Shown one piece after another: positions 10,699 through 21,330 of a stretch of DNA of 64,000 nucleotides. The position numbers and the translations under genes are program-made. The DNA is from Rheinheimera sp. Lineage in GTDB: Bacteria; Pseudomonadota; Gammaproteobacteria; Enterobacterales; Alteromonadaceae. The notes beneath the pieces were generated by a model. It searched no databases, had not been told where the DNA came from, and worked only from the letters and a program-made list of their open reading frames with translations. The DNA lies in contig NZ_JAUYGV010000009.1 of assembly GCF_030690345.1 (NCBI RefSeq), forward strand, positions 310,001-374,000. The letters are read 5' to 3'. Position 1 is the stretch's first letter, and each line of letters begins with the position of its first letter.

Positions 10699-11562
10699 TT
10701 AGCCTACAGCTGCCGCACCTGCGACGATCTCGCTAAGCTCCTGGGTAATCGCGGCCTGACGTGCTTTGTTGTACACCAGCTTCAGGTCGTCCATCAGGTT
10801 ACCGGCGTTGTCGGTTGCAGCCTTCATCGCTACCATCCGCGCCGCGTGCTCACTGGCAGAGTTTTCTACCACGCCCTGATACACTTGCGATTCAACGAAG
10901 CGGTCTAACAACATATCGATGATAGGTTGTGGATCCGGCTCGTACAGGTAATCCCAGTTATGTGCTTTTTGCGCAATATCTGCTTTTGGCAAAGGTAAGA
11001 GTTGATCGATCACTGGCTCTTGCTTCATGGTGTTGACAAACTTGTTGTACACCAGGAATAAGCGGTCAATCCGGCCTTCGTTAAATGCTTGCAGCATTAC
11101 TTGAACCGAACCAATCACATCAGCCAAACGTGGTACGTCACCTGAACCCGCCTGTTGTGCTACTACCTTACCACCGAAACGCTTGAAAAAGGCCGTTGCT
11201 TTATTGCCGATAACAGCAAACTGCGCATCTACACCTTTGTCTTTCCAGCTTTTCAGCTCAAGGGCAACTTTCTTAAACTCGTTGGTATTCAGGCCACCGC
11301 AAAGACCACGATCAGTAGAAATGACAATATAGCCAACCCGTTTTACCTCACGCTCCGCTAAATACGGATGGCGGTATTCCAGGCTGCCATTGGCAACGTT
11401 ACCGATCACTTTGCGCATACCTTCAGCGTATGGGCGTGTTGCAGCTACACGGTCTTGCGCTTTGCGCATTTTGCTGACCGCAACCTTTTCCATAGCACTG
11501 GTGATCTTGCGAGTATTATTAATACTCCCGATCTTACTTTTTATCTCTTTACCACCGGCCAT
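10699..11562 (-). CDS. atpG: F1Fo ATP synthase gamma subunit
   Basis: The 287-residue central rotor shaft of F1. Typical N-terminal '[19 protein letters not shown]' and C-terminal '[19 protein letters not shown]' coiled-coil helices are present, with '[11 protein letters not shown]' between. It is preceded by a 52-base spacer containing a GGGTGGC/GCCACCC hairpin, unlike the shorter gaps elsewhere in the operon. Confidence 0.98.
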   Translation of the reverse strand: MAGGKEIKSKIGSINNTRKITSAMEKVAVSKMRKAQDRVAATRPYAEGMRKVIGNVANGSLEYRHPYLAEREVKRVGYIVISTDRGLCGGLNTNEFKKVALELKSWKDKGVDAQFAVIGNKATAFFKRFGGKVVAQQAGSGDVPRLADVIGSVQVMLQAFNEGRIDRLFLVYNKFVNTMKQEPVIDQLLPLPKADIAQKAHNWDYLYEPDPQPIIDMLLDRFVESQVYQGVVENSASEHAARMVAMKAATDNAGNLMDDLKLVYNKARQAAITQELSEIVAGAAAVG

Positions 11563-11591
11563 GACTGTATCTCCGTTTCATTCAACGAATG

Positions 11592-11607
11592 GGGTGGCAA
11601 GCCACCC
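11592..11607. other. Hairpin in the atpA-atpG spacer
   Basis: GGGTGGC-AA-GCCACCC forms a compact stem in the mRNA between atpA and atpG. No T-run follows on the minus strand, so it is unlikely to be a full terminator. It could stabilise or tune the alpha-to-gamma ratio (inference). Confidence 0.5.
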
Positions 11608-11614
11608 GCATTGC

Positions 11615-13156
11615 TTACCAGGTCTGCGTTGCCTTGAATTTATCAATGGCAGCTTTGAACGTAGACTCGATTTGGTCGTTGTAGTTACCGGTTTTATCGA
11701 TATCAGCCATCAGCGCAGCGTGTTCAGCTTTCATAAAAGCGATTAAGCCGGCTTCAAAATCAAGGATTTTGGCCACTTCAACATCTTTCATAAAGCCTTT
11801 TTCGATAGCGAAAATAGACACACCCATTTCGGCAACGCTCATTGGGCTGTACTGCAGCTGTTTCATCAGCTCAGTTACCTTCTGACCGTGCTCTAACTGA
11901 GCGCGGGTTGCTTCGTCAAGATCAGAGGCGAACTGCGCGAACGCAGCCAGCTCTGAGTACTGGGCTAATGCCAGACGAATACCACCACCTAATTTCTTGA
12001 TGATCTTGGTTTGTGCTGCACCACCTACCCGCGATACCGAAATACCGGCGTTAACCGCAGGACGGATACCGGCGTTGAATAAGTCAGTTTCTAAGAAGAT
12101 CTGACCATCAGTAATCGAAATTACGTTAGTAGGTACGAACGCAGATACGTCACCGGCCTGGGTTTCAATAATAGGCAGCGCGGTTAAAGAACCGGTTTTG
12201 CCTGTTACTTCGCCGTTAGTTAACCGTGCTACGTAGTCAGCATTAACGCGAGATGCGCGCTCCAGCAGACGTGAGTGCAAATAGAATACATCGCCAGGGT
12301 AAGCTTCACGGCCCGGTGGACGGCGTAACAGTAACGAGATTTGACGGTAAGCAACAGCTTGCTTAGACAAGTCATCGTATACAATCAGCGCATCTTCACC
12401 GCGGTCACGGAAGTATTCGCCCATGGTACAGCCAGAATATGGCGCCAGGAACTGCAGTGCCGCCGCTTCAGACGCTGAGGCCACTACCACGATAGTGTGG
12501 GCCAGGGCGCCGTGCTCTTCCAGCTTACGTACTACGTTAGCGATGGTAGAAGCTTTCTGACCAATAGCAACATAGATACATTTAACGCCGGTGCCTTTCT
12601 GGTTGATGATGGCATCAATTGCCAGCGCCGTTTTACCGGTCTGACGGTCACCGATCAGCAACTCACGCTGACCACGGCCGATAGGGATCATCGCATCAAC
12701 CGACTTATAACCGGTCTGCATTGGCTGATCTACCGATTGACGGTCGATAACGCCTGGGGCGATTTTTTCTACCGGCTCAAAGCCAGCGGCTTCAATCGGA
12801 CCTTTACCGTCTATAGGTGCACCTAAGGTGTTAACCACACGACCTAATAACGCCGGGCCAACCGGAACTTCTAAGATACGGCCGGTGCTTTTTACTTTAG
12901 TGCCTTCGGTTAAGTCCGCGTACGGGCCCATAACTACAGCACCAACTGAGTTGCGCTCTAAGTTAAGCGCGATAGCGTAGCGATTGCCAGGAAGCTCAAT
13001 CATCTCGCCCTGCATACAATCTGCAAGGCCATTGATACGAATAATACCGTCTGTTACCTGAACGATAGTACCTTCGTTACGAGCTTCACTGACCACTTCA
13101 AACTGAGCAATACGACTTTTGATCAGTTCTGATATTTCAGTGGAATTCAGTTGCAT
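11615..13156 (-). CDS. atpA: F1Fo ATP synthase alpha subunit
   Basis: The 513-residue non-catalytic nucleotide-binding F1 subunit, same length as E. coli. Walker A '[18 protein letters not shown]' and the signature '[20 protein letters not shown]' are visible. It starts '[19 protein letters not shown]', the segment that binds delta. It lies 14 bases after atpH, inside the operon. Confidence 0.99.
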   Translation of the reverse strand: MQLNSTEISELIKSRIAQFEVVSEARNEGTIVQVTDGIIRINGLADCMQGEMIELPGNRYAIALNLERNSVGAVVMGPYADLTEGTKVKSTGRILEVPVGPALLGRVVNTLGAPIDGKGPIEAAGFEPVEKIAPGVIDRQSVDQPMQTGYKSVDAMIPIGRGQRELLIGDRQTGKTALAIDAIINQKGTGVKCIYVAIGQKASTIANVVRKLEEHGALAHTIVVVASASEAAALQFLAPYSGCTMGEYFRDRGEDALIVYDDLSKQAVAYRQISLLLRRPPGREAYPGDVFYLHSRLLERASRVNADYVARLTNGEVTGKTGSLTALPIIETQAGDVSAFVPTNVISITDGQIFLETDLFNAGIRPAVNAGISVSRVGGAAQTKIIKKLGGGIRLALAQYSELAAFAQFASDLDEATRAQLEHGQKVTELMKQLQYSPMSVAEMGVSIFAIEKGFMKDVEVAKILDFEAGLIAFMKAEHAALMADIDKTGNYNDQIESTFKAAIDKFKATQTW

Positions 13157-13170
13157 TCTCTGTTCCCCAA

Positions 13171-13704
13171 TTACGACTGCAGCGCAGTTGCTAAACGATC
13201 CAGCTTACCGCGGATCGAGCCATCAATTACCATGTCACCTGCTTTGATCAGCATGCCGCCAACCACTGCAGGATCTTCGCTACAGTTCAATTTAACTTTG
13301 CGTGCCAAACGTTGCGATAATGCCGTGGCCAGCTTGTCTTGTTGTGCTTTGGAAAGCTTGGTAGCAGAAACCACAGTAACGTCGATTTCCTTTTCAAACT
13401 CTGCTTTAAGCCCAACATAGGCAGCTAACACTTCAGGCAACGCCAACAAGCGATGATTTTCTGCCATCACTTTAATAAAGTTCTGGCCGTGCTCATTGAG
13501 TTGCTCACCACATACCTGAATAAACAGACCGGCCTGCTTGTCAGCAGCACCGTTGGCGCCTATATAAGCGCCAACCTGGTCATGCTTTGCTACTTCTGCA
13601 GCAAAGGCCAACATCTGCAGCCAGGCGTCCAGTGCGTTTTGCTCTACAGCAAAATCAAAGGCCGCTTTGGCGTAAGGACGAGCAATATTAGTCAAATCAG
13701 ACAT
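13171..13704 (-). CDS. atpH: F1Fo ATP synthase delta subunit
   Basis: The 177-residue delta (OSCP-like) subunit that ties the b-subunit stalk to the top of F1. It starts '[18 protein letters not shown]' and has the C-terminal signature '[18 protein letters not shown]'. Length equals E. coli AtpH (177). It lies between atpF and atpA with 12-14 base gaps, which fits translational coupling. Confidence 0.98.
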   Translation of the reverse strand: MSDLTNIARPYAKAAFDFAVEQNALDAWLQMLAFAAEVAKHDQVGAYIGANGAADKQAGLFIQVCGEQLNEHGQNFIKVMAENHRLLALPEVLAAYVGLKAEFEKEIDVTVVSATKLSKAQQDKLATALSQRLARKVKLNCSEDPAVVGGMLIKAGDMVIDGSIRGKLDRLATALQS

Positions 13705-13716
13705 AGCTCATCCTCA

Positions 13717-14187
13717 TTACAGTTCTTGAACCAGTTTTTCCAGAATGTCGCTGTGAGCAGCTTCATCAATAGAACGTTGCAGAATTTTCTCTGCGCCGGC
13801 TACCGCTAATGCAGCAACTTGTTTGCGCAGCTCTTCACGTAAACGATTACGTTCCGCTTCCAATTCTGCTCTGCCAATTGCCAGAATGTTTTCACGTTCA
13901 GCGTTGGCTTTGTGCACGGCTTCATCCAGCATCTTGGCTTCGCGTTTTTTCGCTTGCTCAATAATGTCGGCTGCTTGTGCTTTAGCGTCTTTTAACTGAT
14001 CTTTGGCTTTGTCCTGCGCTAATGCCAGGTCTTTTTCTGCCCGATCAGAGGCCGCTAAACCGTCAGCAATTTTTTTCTGGCGCGCTTCGATCGCATTGAT
14101 CAGCGGCGGCCATACAAATTTCATACAGAACAGCACGAACACCGCAAATGCGATTAATTCGCCGATCAGAGTGGCGTTTAAATTCAC
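13717..14187 (-). CDS. atpF: F1Fo ATP synthase b subunit
   Basis: The 156-residue peripheral stalk subunit. One N-terminal membrane helix ('[20 protein letters not shown]') is followed by a long charged helix rich in Ala, Lys and Glu that dimerises and reaches F1. Length equals E. coli AtpF (156). It sits between atpE and atpH. Confidence 0.98.
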   Translation of the reverse strand: MNLNATLIGELIAFAVFVLFCMKFVWPPLINAIEARQKKIADGLAASDRAEKDLALAQDKAKDQLKDAKAQAADIIEQAKKREAKMLDEAVHKANAERENILAIGRAELEAERNRLREELRKQVAALAVAGAEKILQRSIDEAAHSDILEKLVQEL

Positions 14188-14236
14188 GACCGCTCCTCCT
14201 TAGTTAACAGTTGTTCGGAATAACACAAACCTTCAA

Positions 14237-14506
<270 letters not shown>

Positions 14507-14515
14507 TTAAAAAAA

Positions 14516-15379
<864 letters not shown>

Positions 15380-15390
15380 TCATCCCATTG

Positions 15391-15771
15391 TTAATGTTTA
15401 AAAAAAACCGGTGCTGTCCATTGTGCTAACAGCGTAAGCAGAAAACCGGTTAAAAATATCTCTGGTACCGGTTGTTGCTGCGTAAATACGACGGCCAAAA
15501 GCACAGCGGTTAATATTAGTTTTAGTGACTGCCCCCGCATAAAGGCTGCCAGTACTGCATTTGCGTTATTTAATGCACTGAAACGAAACGCAAAAAACAC
15601 AAATACACAATTTGGTATTACTGCAACCAAGCCACCTTTAAAGGCGGATTTGGCTGCTGCTGCATCGGCAGCTAAAAAAAAAGCCAGTGCGATAACCCCG
15701 GCTACTGCAAGCTGGCACAGTACCAGCTTATAAGCTGATTTGCGCGCCAACGCCGCATTTTGATCAGTCAT
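15391..15771 (-). CDS. atpI: ATP synthase accessory protein AtpI
   Basis: A 126-residue protein with four predicted membrane helices, first in the operon. AtpI assists c-ring assembly or Mg2+ handling; it is not part of the final enzyme. Sequence is weakly conserved in the family, so the call rests largely on position, size and topology. It lies 14 bases before atpB. Confidence 0.9.
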   Translation of the reverse strand: MTDQNAALARKSAYKLVLCQLAVAGVIALAFFLAADAAAAKSAFKGGLVAVIPNCVFVFFAFRFSALNNANAVLAAFMRGQSLKLILTAVLLAVVFTQQQPVPEIFLTGFLLTLLAQWTAPVFFKH

Positions 15772-15820
15772 TGTTTGTCCCCCTGAAATCGCCCGTGAAG
15801 GGGGTCGAAAAACTTGCGAA

Positions 15821-15848
15821 AGTATACTTATCTGCCTTTAATTTGCAA
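15821..15848 (-). promoter_or_regulatory. Probable sigma-70 promoter of the atp operon
   Basis: On the minus strand, TTGCAA (15843-15848) and TATACT (15821-15826) are separated by 16 bases, about 50 bases before the atpI start. No other good promoter was seen in the spacer. Confidence 0.6.
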
Positions 15849-15882
15849 CAAAAAGCGGCAGCTGCCCCGCGATAGTACAGGG

Positions 15883-15913
15883 TTGGTACATAAAATTGGT
15901 ACAATTTGGTGCA
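15883..15913. repeat. Three direct repeats TTGGTACA/TTGGTACA/TTGGTGCA
   Basis: Copies start at 15883, 15896 and 15906, right after the parB stop and upstream of the atp promoter -35. Short iterons in this position may bind a regulator of the ATP synthase operon; none is known to me. Confidence 0.55.
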
Positions 15914-16783
15914 TTAATGCTCAGCAACGTTCAACTTATTTATAATACCGTCTAACTCATCCAGGCTGCTGTAGGCTATTTCCAGCTTACCTTTGCCTTT
16001 GTTGTTGTAACTGATCTGCACCGGCGCCGCAAAGCGCTCGCTTAGCCGTTGCTCCAGCGCCAATACATCCGGATCACGCGGTTTTTCTGCTACCGCCGGT
16101 TTAGGTTCCAAAATCCGCCGGACTAAATTCTCAGTTTCACGTACCGTAAGCTGTTTTGCCGCCACTAAACGCGCCGCATCGGATTGCTCGTTATCCTTTA
16201 ATGCTAATAACGCCCGGGCATGACCCATTTCAATATCGCCATGCTCCAGCAACAGTTTAACGTCGTCATTTAACTGGTTCAGCCGCAATAAGTTGGTAAC
16301 AGAAGCGCGGGATTTACCTACCGCATCGGCGACTTGCTGGTGTGTCAGAGCAAATTCAGTCAGTAACCGATCCAACGCTACCGCTTCTTCCATCGCGTTT
16401 AAATCTTCGCGTTGAATATTTTCAATCAGCGCTATGGCAACGGCAGCTTCATCCGGTACATCTTTAACAATGCACGGCACTTCCGATAGTTGTGCCAGCT
16501 GGCTGGCACGCCAACGCCGTTCACCGGCGATGATCTCGAACTTGTCCTTCGCCAGCGGCCGCACCACTATCGGTTGAATAATGCCCTGGGCACGAATAGA
16601 ACTGGCTAAATCTTCCAGTGCTTCCTGTGACATATCTTTGCGTGGCTGATATTTGCCCGGCGTCAGAAATTCTACCGGTAGCAGCTGCAGTTCACTGCTG
16701 CTTATGGTGGTGGTGTTGCTGGTTCTGTTGGACGTAAGTAAGGCATCCAAACCCCGGCCCAAGCCGCGTTTCTTTACCGACAT
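15914..16783 (-). CDS. parB: Chromosome partitioning protein ParB
   Basis: A 289-residue ParB/Spo0J family CTPase and parS-binding protein. It starts with the usual 'KKRGLGRGLDALL' ParA-stimulating peptide. The ParB/Srx core shows 'KYQPRKDMSQEALEDLA', 'IIAGERRWRASQLA' and 'ALIENIQREDLNAMEEA'. The helix-turn-helix follows ('LTHQQVADAVGKSRASVTNLLRL', quoted in part), then a C-terminal dimerisation domain. It is translated just after parA (29-base gap) and its probable targets are the parS-like sites at 5902, 35832 and 36471. Confidence 0.98.
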   Translation of the reverse strand: MSVKKRGLGRGLDALLTSNRTSNTTTISSSELQLLPVEFLTPGKYQPRKDMSQEALEDLASSIRAQGIIQPIVVRPLAKDKFEIIAGERRWRASQLAQLSEVPCIVKDVPDEAAVAIALIENIQREDLNAMEEAVALDRLLTEFALTHQQVADAVGKSRASVTNLLRLNQLNDDVKLLLEHGDIEMGHARALLALKDNEQSDAARLVAAKQLTVRETENLVRRILEPKPAVAEKPRDPDVLALEQRLSERFAAPVQISYNNKGKGKLEIAYSSLDELDGIINKLNVAEH

Positions 16784-16812
16784 GCTAAATCGCTTCCCTA
16801 AAATTGCTTAAC

Positions 16813-17607
16813 TCAGACAGCGGCTGGGCTGTTTACGGTTTTCTTATCTGCCCGACGTAACATTTCACCGGCCAGTGCCAGATAAGCTTTTGCCCCGGTT
16901 GAGTTTTTATCATAATACATTACCGGCGCACCGAAACTGGGTGCCTCTGCCAGACGCACATTGCGCGGGATCACCGCGCGGTACACTTTGTCACCAAAAT
17001 GCTGTTTTAATTGTTCCGCTACATCGTTTGCTAACCGGTTGCGCGGATCGTACATGGTTCTTAATATACCTTCGATCTTTAACTGGGGATTAACCGCAGC
17101 CGCCAGCTGATTAATGGTTTCGACCAGTGCAGTTAGCCCTTCCAACGCAAAATACTCGCATTGCATCGGCACCAACACCGTATCGGCGGCGGCCATAGCA
17201 TTCACGGTGAGCATATTCAGTGATGGCGGACAATCGATAAAGATAAAATCGTAGCTGTTGCGGTAATCTTTTAAGGCATTACGTAAACGAAGCTCGCGGG
17301 CAAATACGTTCATTAAGCGCACTTCAGCGGCCGTCAGATCAGAATTTGCTGCCACCAGGTGATAACCACCGCTGGTTTCTTTTACCACCACATCGACTAA
17401 AGGTTTTTCGTCGACTAACAGCTCATAGGCGGTTGCCGGTAAATCATACTTATCGACACCGCTACCCATAGTGGCATTGCCTTGCGGATCCAAATCGATC
17501 AGTAGCACCTTGCGTTTGGTTGCTGCCAGCGAAGCAGCTAAATTCACTGCTGTAGTGGTTTTACCAACACCACCTTTCTGGTTAGCTATTGCGATGACTT
17601 TCGCCAC
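16813..17607 (-). CDS. parA: Chromosome partitioning ATPase ParA
   Basis: A 264-residue Walker-type ATPase of the ParA/Soj family. The deviant Walker A 'KGGVGKTTTAVNLAASLA' starts near residue 10. Walker B-like 'DFIFIDCPPSLNMLTVNAM' is at ~115. It has no N-terminal HTH, which marks the chromosomal type Ib-like form. It positions ParB-parS complexes to segregate the origin. It sits in the conserved rsmG-parA-parB order. Confidence 0.98.
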   Translation of the reverse strand: MAKVIAIANQKGGVGKTTTAVNLAASLAATKRKVLLIDLDPQGNATMGSGVDKYDLPATAYELLVDEKPLVDVVVKETSGGYHLVAANSDLTAAEVRLMNVFARELRLRNALKDYRNSYDFIFIDCPPSLNMLTVNAMAAADTVLVPMQCEYFALEGLTALVETINQLAAAVNPQLKIEGILRTMYDPRNRLANDVAEQLKQHFGDKVYRAVIPRNVRLAEAPSFGAPVMYYDKNSTGAKAYLALAGEMLRRADKKTVNSPAAV

Positions 17608-17626
17608 AAGATGTCCTCGATATCAG

Positions 17627-18244
17627 TTAGCAGGGGTCCAGTATTACCAAATGCCGTTGTGCTTGCAACTGTGGCACAACAAGTGGCTGCACGGCGGCTA
17701 CTTTAACAAAATCAGGTAAAGCTGCAATTTCTTCTTGTACCGCAGCACCCTTCATGGCGAAAAAGCGGCCTTTCTCTGCGGGTAAGTGTTTGCACCAGCT
17801 GAGCATATCATTGATTGAGGCAAAAGCGCGGCTTATTACACCGTCATAGCCGTGTTCAGGTTGGTGATCTTCTACCCGGCTTTGCAGCGGCTGAATATTA
17901 TCCAGCTTCAATTGCAGCTTTACCTGATTTAAAAAGCGGATCCGTTTGCCCAGGCTGTCGAGCAAAGTGAAGTGTTTATCCGGGTAATAAATCGCCAGCA
18001 GCACGCCGGGTAAACCCGGGCCGGTGCCGACATCAATAAAACGCTGGCCGGTTAAAAACGGCGCTATTACCAAAGAGTCCATCACGTGTTTGATCAGCAT
18101 CTCGTTCGGATCGCGTACGGATGTCAGGTTATAAGCACTGTTCCATTTATCCAGTAACTGCACATAGGCGATACACTGCTGTAATTGCTGCTCTGACAGC
18201 GTCAGGCCGGTTTGCGCTACCAGTGCCCGTAATTGTTCTAACAT
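17627..18244 (-). CDS. rsmG: 16S rRNA (guanine-527-N7)-methyltransferase
   Basis: A 205-residue GidB/RsmG enzyme, which uses SAM to make m7G527 in 16S rRNA. The SAM-binding glycine motif '[14 protein letters not shown]' and '[17 protein letters not shown]' are visible. It follows mnmG by 18 bases in the standard gidA-gidB order next to oriC. Loss of the enzyme is known to give low-level streptomycin resistance. Confidence 0.98.
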   Translation of the reverse strand: MLEQLRALVAQTGLTLSEQQLQQCIAYVQLLDKWNSAYNLTSVRDPNEMLIKHVMDSLVIAPFLTGQRFIDVGTGPGLPGVLLAIYYPDKHFTLLDSLGKRIRFLNQVKLQLKLDNIQPLQSRVEDHQPEHGYDGVISRAFASINDMLSWCKHLPAEKGRFFAMKGAAVQEEIAALPDFVKVAAVQPLVVPQLQAQRHLVILDPC

Positions 18245-18262
18245 GTTGATCCTTAAACTGGC

Positions 18263-20152
18263 TTACGCTGATTTTCGCAGTAACCCTTGTTTCTTTAAGT
18301 AAACCAGTAACAATGAAATCGCTGCCGGCGTAATACCGGAAATACGCGATGCCTGGCCCACAGTTTGCGGTTGGGTTTGGTTCAGTTTAACGATCACTTC
18401 GTTTGATAAACCTTTAACTGATTTATAATCAAACTGTTGTGGTAATAAGGTTTGTTCGTTACGTTGCTGCTTGGCAATTTCATCTTGCTGGCGGTGAATA
18501 TAGCCTTCGTACTTAATCTGAATTTCGACTTGTTCGGCAGCAGCCTGATCGTTAAGGCCCGGGCCCAATTCACTAATTTGCATCAGCTGTGCATAGCTAA
18601 CTTCCGGCCGGCGTACTAATTCTTCCAGGCTGGCTTCTTTGCTCAGTGGCGTTTTAACCAAGGCATTAACCGCTGTCAGTGCGCCATGTTGCGGGTGGAT
18701 CCAGCTTTGCTTTAAGCGTTGGCGCTCAATGGCAATCTGTTCCATTTTTTCGTTAAATGCGGCCCAGCGCGCATCGTCAACCAAACCGAATTCACGGCCT
18801 TTTTCAGTTAAACGCGAGTCGGCGTTGTCTTCGCGCAGCATTAAACGGTACTCAGCGCGGCTGGTAAACATGCGGTACGGCTCTTTGGTGCCCATAGTGG
18901 TTAAGTCGTCGACCAAAACGCCAAGGTAAGCTTGTTCGCGACCTGGTGACCAGCTGTCTTTGTCCTGACTAAACAGCGCGGCGTTTAAGCCTGCTAACAG
19001 GCCCTGAGCACCGGCTTCTTCATAGCCTGTAGTGCCGTTAATCTGGCCGGCAAAGAACAAGCCCTTAATAAATTTGGTTTCCAGGCTGTTTTTCAGATCG
19101 CGTGGATCAAAGAAGTCATACTCGATGGCATAACCAGGCCGGGTAATATGCGCATTTTCCATGCCTTTAATCGAGCGCACTATGCTTAGCTGTACATCAA
19201 ACGGCAGACTGGTTGATATACCGTTCGGATATACTTCATGCGTGGTTAAACCCTCAGGTTCAATAAAGATCTGATGTTTGTCTTTATCGGCGAAGCGGGT
19301 AATTTTATCTTCAATAGACGGACAATAGCGTGGGCCTATGCCTTCAATTACCCCCGTATACATCGGTGATCTGTCCAGATTATTACGGATCACTTCATGG
19401 GTGTTTTCATTGGTATAGGTAATGTAACAGGCGATCTGTTGTGGGTGATCAGCTTGTTTGCCCATAAACGAAAATACCGGTGTGGGGTTGTCACCAGGCT
19501 GTGCCTGCATCAGCGAAAAATCGATAGTGCGGGCATCAATACGCGGTGGTGTACCGGTTTTTAATCTGTCTACCCGAAACGGTAATTCACGCAAGCGTTT
19601 TGCCAATGCAATGGAGGGCGGATCGCCGGCGCGGCCACCGGAATGGCTTTGTAAACCAATATGAATTTGGCCACCTAAAAAAGTGCCTACGGTAAGTACC
19701 ACCGACTTAGCTTTAAATTTCAGTCCCATCTGGGTTACTACCCCGGTGACTTGATCATTTTCAACAATCAGGTCATCACAGGCTTGCTGAAAAATACTTA
19801 AATTCGGCTGGTTTTCCAATATTTGTCGTATAGCGGCACGATACAGCTGTCTGTCAGCCTGAGCACGGGTAGCACGTACCGCAGGCCCTTTGGAGCTGTT
19901 CAGTGTTCTGAACTGAATACCACCTTTGTCAGCAGCTATTGCCATAGCACCGCCTAAGGCATCAATTTCTTTAACCAAATGGCCTTTGCCAATACCACCT
20001 ATCGCAGGGTTACAAGACATCTGGCCTAAGGTTTCAACATTATGCGTAAGTAATAACGTGTTTCGTCCCATACGGGCAGCAGCCAGTGCGGCTTCAGTAC
20101 CGGCATGGCCACCACCGACAACGATTACGTCAAATATCTCTTGGTACAGCAT
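18263..20152 (-). CDS. mnmG: tRNA uridine 5-carboxymethylaminomethyl synthase subunit MnmG
   Basis: The 629-residue FAD protein MnmG (GidA), same length as E. coli. The Rossmann motif '[19 protein letters not shown]' is at residue ~13, with '[19 protein letters not shown]' and '[20 protein letters not shown]' (partial) further on. With MnmE (gene at 28537) it modifies the wobble uridine of several tRNAs. It is transcribed away from oriC, first gene of the leftward mnmG-rsmG-parA-parB group. Confidence 0.99.
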   Translation of the reverse strand: MLYQEIFDVIVVGGGHAGTEAALAAARMGRNTLLLTHNVETLGQMSCNPAIGGIGKGHLVKEIDALGGAMAIAADKGGIQFRTLNSSKGPAVRATRAQADRQLYRAAIRQILENQPNLSIFQQACDDLIVENDQVTGVVTQMGLKFKAKSVVLTVGTFLGGQIHIGLQSHSGGRAGDPPSIALAKRLRELPFRVDRLKTGTPPRIDARTIDFSLMQAQPGDNPTPVFSFMGKQADHPQQIACYITYTNENTHEVIRNNLDRSPMYTGVIEGIGPRYCPSIEDKITRFADKDKHQIFIEPEGLTTHEVYPNGISTSLPFDVQLSIVRSIKGMENAHITRPGYAIEYDFFDPRDLKNSLETKFIKGLFFAGQINGTTGYEEAGAQGLLAGLNAALFSQDKDSWSPGREQAYLGVLVDDLTTMGTKEPYRMFTSRAEYRLMLREDNADSRLTEKGREFGLVDDARWAAFNEKMEQIAIERQRLKQSWIHPQHGALTAVNALVKTPLSKEASLEELVRRPEVSYAQLMQISELGPGLNDQAAAEQVEIQIKYEGYIHRQQDEIAKQQRNEQTLLPQQFDYKSVKGLSNEVIVKLNQTQPQTVGQASRISGITPAAISLLLVYLKKQGLLRKSA

Positions 20153-20415
20153 AGTTGCCTCAGGTTAATCGGGTAAATGCGAACAGGGTGCGTATTGTAG
20201 CGCGATCCGGATGCAAGTGGAATGCTGCAGCCGCCTGAGGATCTTCTAAATTAAATAAGATCTTTTTAGAGATCTTTTTATTATGTTTACTACTAAGCAG
20301 AGGGTTTTCAGTGCATAAGCGGATCTTTTAAATGAGGATCATAAGCTTAGGAAGGATCGGATCCTGTGATCAAGCCAGGATCTATCGGGGTTGAACCAGT
20401 GATCAAAGTGCCACT

Positions 20416-20424
20416 TTATCCACA
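20416..20424 (+). promoter_or_regulatory. Consensus DnaA box in oriC
   Basis: TTATCCACA, a perfect match to the strong R-type DnaA box. Confidence 0.9.
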
Positions 20425-20488
20425 AGGCCAGAAAAAATATTTTTTATATTAAGGATAACTACAGCTTAATCACCGGTTAAAGTTGTAG

Positions 20489-20530
20489 TTATACACATTA
20501 GTCATCCACATATTGGTTTAATGTGTATAA
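20489..20530. promoter_or_regulatory. Cluster of three DnaA boxes in oriC
   Basis: TTATACACA at 20489, TCATCCACA at 20502 and an inverted TTATACACA at 20522-20530 lie within 42 bases. Each differs from TTATCCACA by one base. Confidence 0.8.
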
Positions 20531-20566
20531 GTTGGTATTAACCCTGTTTAACCTGTTATCGCAGTT

Positions 20567-20731
20567 TTATCATCGCTTTATCATGCTGATATAAAGACTA
20601 TTTACGGTTGTCGCAGTAGATTAGCGGCAAGTTGGTTTTATTGCTGAGGCCAACCCGGGAGAGACTAACGTTATCCTGTTCTTCCTGAGATATACTTGTG
20701 TTTGCGGGTGGTGTTTGCCACCCGCTTTTTT
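20567..20731 (+). ncRNA. Candidate small RNA between oriC and mioC
   Basis: A promoter-like pair TTATCA (20567-20572) and TATAAA (20590-20595), spaced 17 bases, is followed by ~130 bases without an ORF. A strong hairpin GCGGGTGG/CCACCCGC with a T7 tail (20703-20731) comes next. The terminator is oriented for the plus strand, yet no plus-strand gene precedes it. It runs into the 3' end of mioC on the other strand. Existence of the RNA is inference. Confidence 0.35.
20703..20731 (+). terminator. Intrinsic terminator oriented rightward
   Basis: The stem GCGGGTGG/CCACCCGC with a loop of a few bases is followed by TTTTTTTAT. On the minus strand (mioC side) no T-run follows, so it is a plus-strand terminator in form. 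Confidence 0.8.
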
Positions 20732-21168
20732 TATGGCAGCACTTTTATCAGCTGCGGCAACCAGGCCAGAGCGATATCTTCCGGCAGTTCAGGTTGCTGC
20801 GCATCAATTTCCAACGCATTAAGCAGGCTGACAGCCCCCCTTGCAGACAGCAAAGCGGCCAGTTTTCGGCCGGCCTGACAAAAAGTATCGTATTCGGAGT
20901 CACCTAAAGTGATCACGGCATAATAAAGTGTGGTAAGATCACACCGATCTTGTGCTAATTGATCCGCAAAGGGTTGAATATTATCAGGCAGATCTCCTGC
21001 GCCATAGGTGGATGTGATCACTAACCAAACCCCGGAAGGGTTAAGGTGATCCAGTTCGGGTTTCAGATGAAGTGTTGCTTCATAGCCCGCTTGTACCAGT
21101 GTTTCAGCAACTTGTTCTGCCACATATTCCGCTGCGCCCATTTGGCTGCCAACGAGGATGTCTATCAT
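20731..21168 (-). CDS. mioC: Flavodoxin-like protein MioC
   Basis: A 145-residue FMN flavodoxin beside oriC, as in E. coli (MioC 147 residues). The FMN phosphate loop region is 'LVGSQMGAAEYVAEQVAE', with 'STYGAGDLPDNIQPFADQL' and 'ITLGDSEYDTFCQAG' further on. E. coli MioC is linked to biotin synthase activity. It is transcribed toward oriC, and in E. coli such transcription influences initiation. Confidence 0.93.
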   Translation of the reverse strand: MIDILVGSQMGAAEYVAEQVAETLVQAGYEATLHLKPELDHLNPSGVWLVITSTYGAGDLPDNIQPFADQLAQDRCDLTTLYYAVITLGDSEYDTFCQAGRKLAALLSARGAVSLLNALEIDAQQPELPEDIALAWLPQLIKVLP

Positions 21169-21330
21169 GATATGCCTCTTGTCATAAGAATGTTTGGCTA
21201 TACTACTGGAATAAAATCAGTCAAAGCTATGTTTTGGTCTGATTTACGTGTTTTTACTGCTCTGCAGGCTAAGTAAAAACAACAATAGCACTACCACTAC
21301 GCCTGCGTGTTATTGAGGTTTAAACAACGT

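Larger units (their letters stand above)
20198..20540. other. oriC: Chromosomal replication origin oriC
   Basis: The gene-free stretch between mnmG and mioC matches E. coli oriC architecture. An AT-rich segment with GATC-flanked repeats (~20239-20290) lies on the mnmG side. About eleven GATC sites fall within ~220 bases (20201-20420). DnaA boxes follow on the mioC side: TTATCCACA 20416-20424 (+), TTATACACA 20489-20497 (+), TCATCCACA 20502-20510 (+) and TTATACACA on the minus strand at 20522-20530. Dam methylation and SeqA control are likely by analogy. GATC crowding is far above the rest of the window. Confidence 0.93.

Noticed and set aside
21179..21204. TTGTCA and TATACT before deaD as a promoter
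   Set aside because: The spacer is only 14 bases, too short for a convincing sigma-70 promoter.
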